From FEN-680 sp036781505 (GTDB lineage: Bacteria; Actinomycetota; Geothermincolia; Fen-727; Anoxymicrobiaceae), in NCBI GenBank assembly GCA_036781505.1, contig DAIQAV010000149.1, positions 1-5,988 on the forward strand: a stretch of 5,988 bases of DNA, in the 5' to 3' direction. A program made the position numbers and the translations under genes. The notes beneath the pieces were generated by a model that was given only the letters and a program-made list of their open reading frames with translations, was not told where the DNA came from and did not search any database. Shown here one piece after another: positions 5,055-5,988 of this stretch (position 1 is the first letter of the stretch; each line of letters starts with the position of its first letter).

Positions 5055-5084
5055 AAAGGCCCCGGGTTTTCGCCCGGGACCTTT
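5055..5084 (-). terminator. Intrinsic terminator of the repeat-protein gene
   Basis: The arms AAAGG-C-CCCGGG (5055-5066) and CCCGGG-A-CCTTT (5073-5084) enclose a 6-nt loop. In minus-strand RNA the inner pair is a U-G wobble, giving an unbroken 12-bp stem followed by a U-rich tail. On the plus strand the same position is a C-A mismatch. This asymmetry assigns it to the minus-strand gene ending at 5109, 25 nt away. Confidence 0.85.
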
Positions 5085-5108
5085 CCCCGACCGATGAGCT
5101 GGTCGTTT

Positions 5109-5988
5109 CTAGTACACCTGCTGCGCGTAGCACCCCTCACCGGTGTGAGGCAGGGTCCACGTCGCGTTACCCCTGTCGTCTGACCAGTAGATGACAGCCT
5201 TGCTGGAGCCCATGTAGATGACGCTCCCTACTGCCGGATCGTCGCCACCGTAGGCGGCGGGATAGGGGTCGGCGATCTCGTTGTCCCAGGATTTCACTCC
5301 CGCGGATGTCAACCTTACCGCACGCAAGTCCCTGAGGCCGCCCGAGTTGGGCAGGTCGTGGTAGGCCAGGAACGCCCCGTTCGCACCGTCCATGCAGACC
5401 TTCGAGCACCACTGTGTGTAAGGCCTGACCGCGACCGCTACTCCGTTGTTACCCCACGTCCTGGTGCCGCCCGTGTTCAGCCTCTGGGCGTAGACGTCCC
5501 AGTTGTTAGAGGCGGCATTGTCCGTGAATGACACTATCGCGCCGCTCGCCCCATCCGAGCAGATATCCGGCTCGGACTGGTCGGTGGTGGCGCTCGATAC
5601 TATCTTGCCGGTGGCGCCCCAGTAGACGATGCCGCTGGAGGCCGGCCCTATTGTGATATTCACTACTTTGTTGGCGTAGATGTCGTTGTTGCCCGAGCGG
5701 TTGTCCGTCCAGGCGAACAGAACGCTTCCCGAGCTGTCGGGGCAAGCGGCGCAGGTGATCGAAGACACCTTGGCGCCGGTCGTGAGCTGGAGCCCGTTGG
5801 AGGTGTTCCAGTTCTCACCGCCATCGACGTTGAAGTGGTTGCCCCACATCTGGCCACCGTTATTCCATATGACATAGGCGCCGTTCCTGCCGTTTGGAAC
5901 GATGGCGGGGGGATTGCTGCAATAGCCTGCGAGCTTGCCGTATATTCCCGACCACTTCGGGGTGCCGGTGCTGTCCACGCGGTTGATG
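5109..5988 (-). CDS. Repeat protein, probable secreted beta-propeller, C-terminal part (runs off the right edge)
   Basis: The visible 292 residues are the C-terminus; the frame is open to the window edge. A GTG at 5976-5978 is only an internal Val codon, because the reading INRVDSTGTPKWSG runs straight across it. The sequence consists of about five degenerate repeats of 50-60 residues with the pattern (x-R/K-V-D-S-x-G-x-x-x-W) then (x-x-D-G-x-x-G-A-x-x-x-W/F-x-D-x-R) then (D-I/V-Y-A-x-x-V/L). Examples, numbered from the first full visible codon, are FAWTDNRSGNNDIYANKV (91-108), DGASGAIVSFTDN (145-157), WDVYAQRLNTGGTRTW (163-178) and DGANGAFLAYHD (200-211); the last is YWSDDRGNATW...CYAQQVY (267-292). 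Such repeats occur in extracellular propeller-like proteins of environmental bacteria. It ends right after a repeat, with no LPXTG, sorting domain or membrane anchor. Seven cysteines recur near repeat starts and could form disulfides, which supports export. Function unknown. Confidence 0.75.
   Translation of the reverse strand, partial: INRVDSTGTPKWSGIYGKLAGYCSNPPAIVPNGRNGAYVIWNNGGQMWGNHFNVDGGENWNTSNGLQLTTGAKVSSITCAACPDSSGSVLFAWTDNRSGNNDIYANKVVNITIGPASSGIVYWGATGKIVSSATTDQSEPDICSDGASGAIVSFTDNAASNNWDVYAQRLNTGGTRTWGNNGVAVAVRPYTQWCSKVCMDGANGAFLAYHDLPNSGGLRDLRAVRLTSAGVKSWDNEIADPYPAAYGGDDPAVGSVIYMGSSKAVIYWSDDRGNATWTLPHTGEGCYAQQVY

Noticed and set aside
4873..5097. 74-codon open frame in the gap before the repeat protein
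   Set aside because: It has no ribosome binding site, runs through the inverted-repeat element and the terminator, and gives a Gly/Arg/Pro-rich peptide with no domain features.
1..5988. CRISPR array, tRNA or rRNA genes, integrase or transposase genes
   Set aside because: I found no regularly spaced direct repeats, no tRNA-like TTCGAATC arms with matching stems, no rRNA segments and no coding region resembling a recombinase.

Overview
The window is a high-GC bacterial chromosome segment (roughly 60% GC by eye) with strong Shine-Dalgarno sites (GGAGG type), short intergenic gaps and intrinsic terminators. No gene fixes the lineage. The mix of a class-2-lipase-like hydrolase, a phytoene-desaturase-like FAD oxidoreductase, an SRPBCC protein, an iron-type alcohol dehydrogenase and a repeat-rich protein would suit a deep-branching actinobacterium or a similar high-GC environmental bacterium. 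That is a guess at low confidence.

Layout, left to right. (1) 1-332, minus strand: the first 110 residues of an iron-containing alcohol dehydrogenase that runs off the left edge. (2) 413-1210, minus strand: a complete metallo-beta-lactamase-fold hydrolase with all metal ligands. It is bracketed by two oppositely oriented copies of a ~40-bp palindromic repeat (371-410 and 1280-1319) that share a perfect 26-bp core. (3) 1379-1663 and 1748-2608, plus strand: a small three-helix membrane protein, then an alpha/beta hydrolase of the class-2 lipase type whose nucleophile position is cysteine instead of serine. (4) A strong hairpin terminator (2621-2657) separates this pair from the convergent minus-strand gene 2657-4156, a 499-residue phytoene-desaturase-like FAD oxidoreductase. 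(5) A 166-bp divergent promoter region leads to the plus-strand SRPBCC gene 4323-4781. A decayed third copy of the palindromic repeat (4780-4815) begins in its stop codon. (6) 4782-5108 has no gene. It holds the third repeat, an AT-rich promoter-like patch, a ~130-bp imperfect inverted-repeat element (4883-5021) that could be a structured RNA or a miniature mobile element, and a minus-strand terminator (5055-5084). (7) 5109-5988, minus strand: the C-terminal 292 residues of a protein built from ~50-60-residue Trp/Asp/Tyr-rich repeats, probably a secreted beta-propeller. It runs off the right edge.

No defence, CRISPR or biosynthetic system is evident. The divergent oxidoreductase/SRPBCC pair and the nearby hydrolase suggest work on hydrophobic lipid- or polyketide-like substrates, but this is inferred from context. 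The least ordinary things here are the palindromic repeat family around the metallo-hydrolase gene, the Cys-for-Ser lipase-like enzyme, and the inverted-repeat element at 4883-5021.
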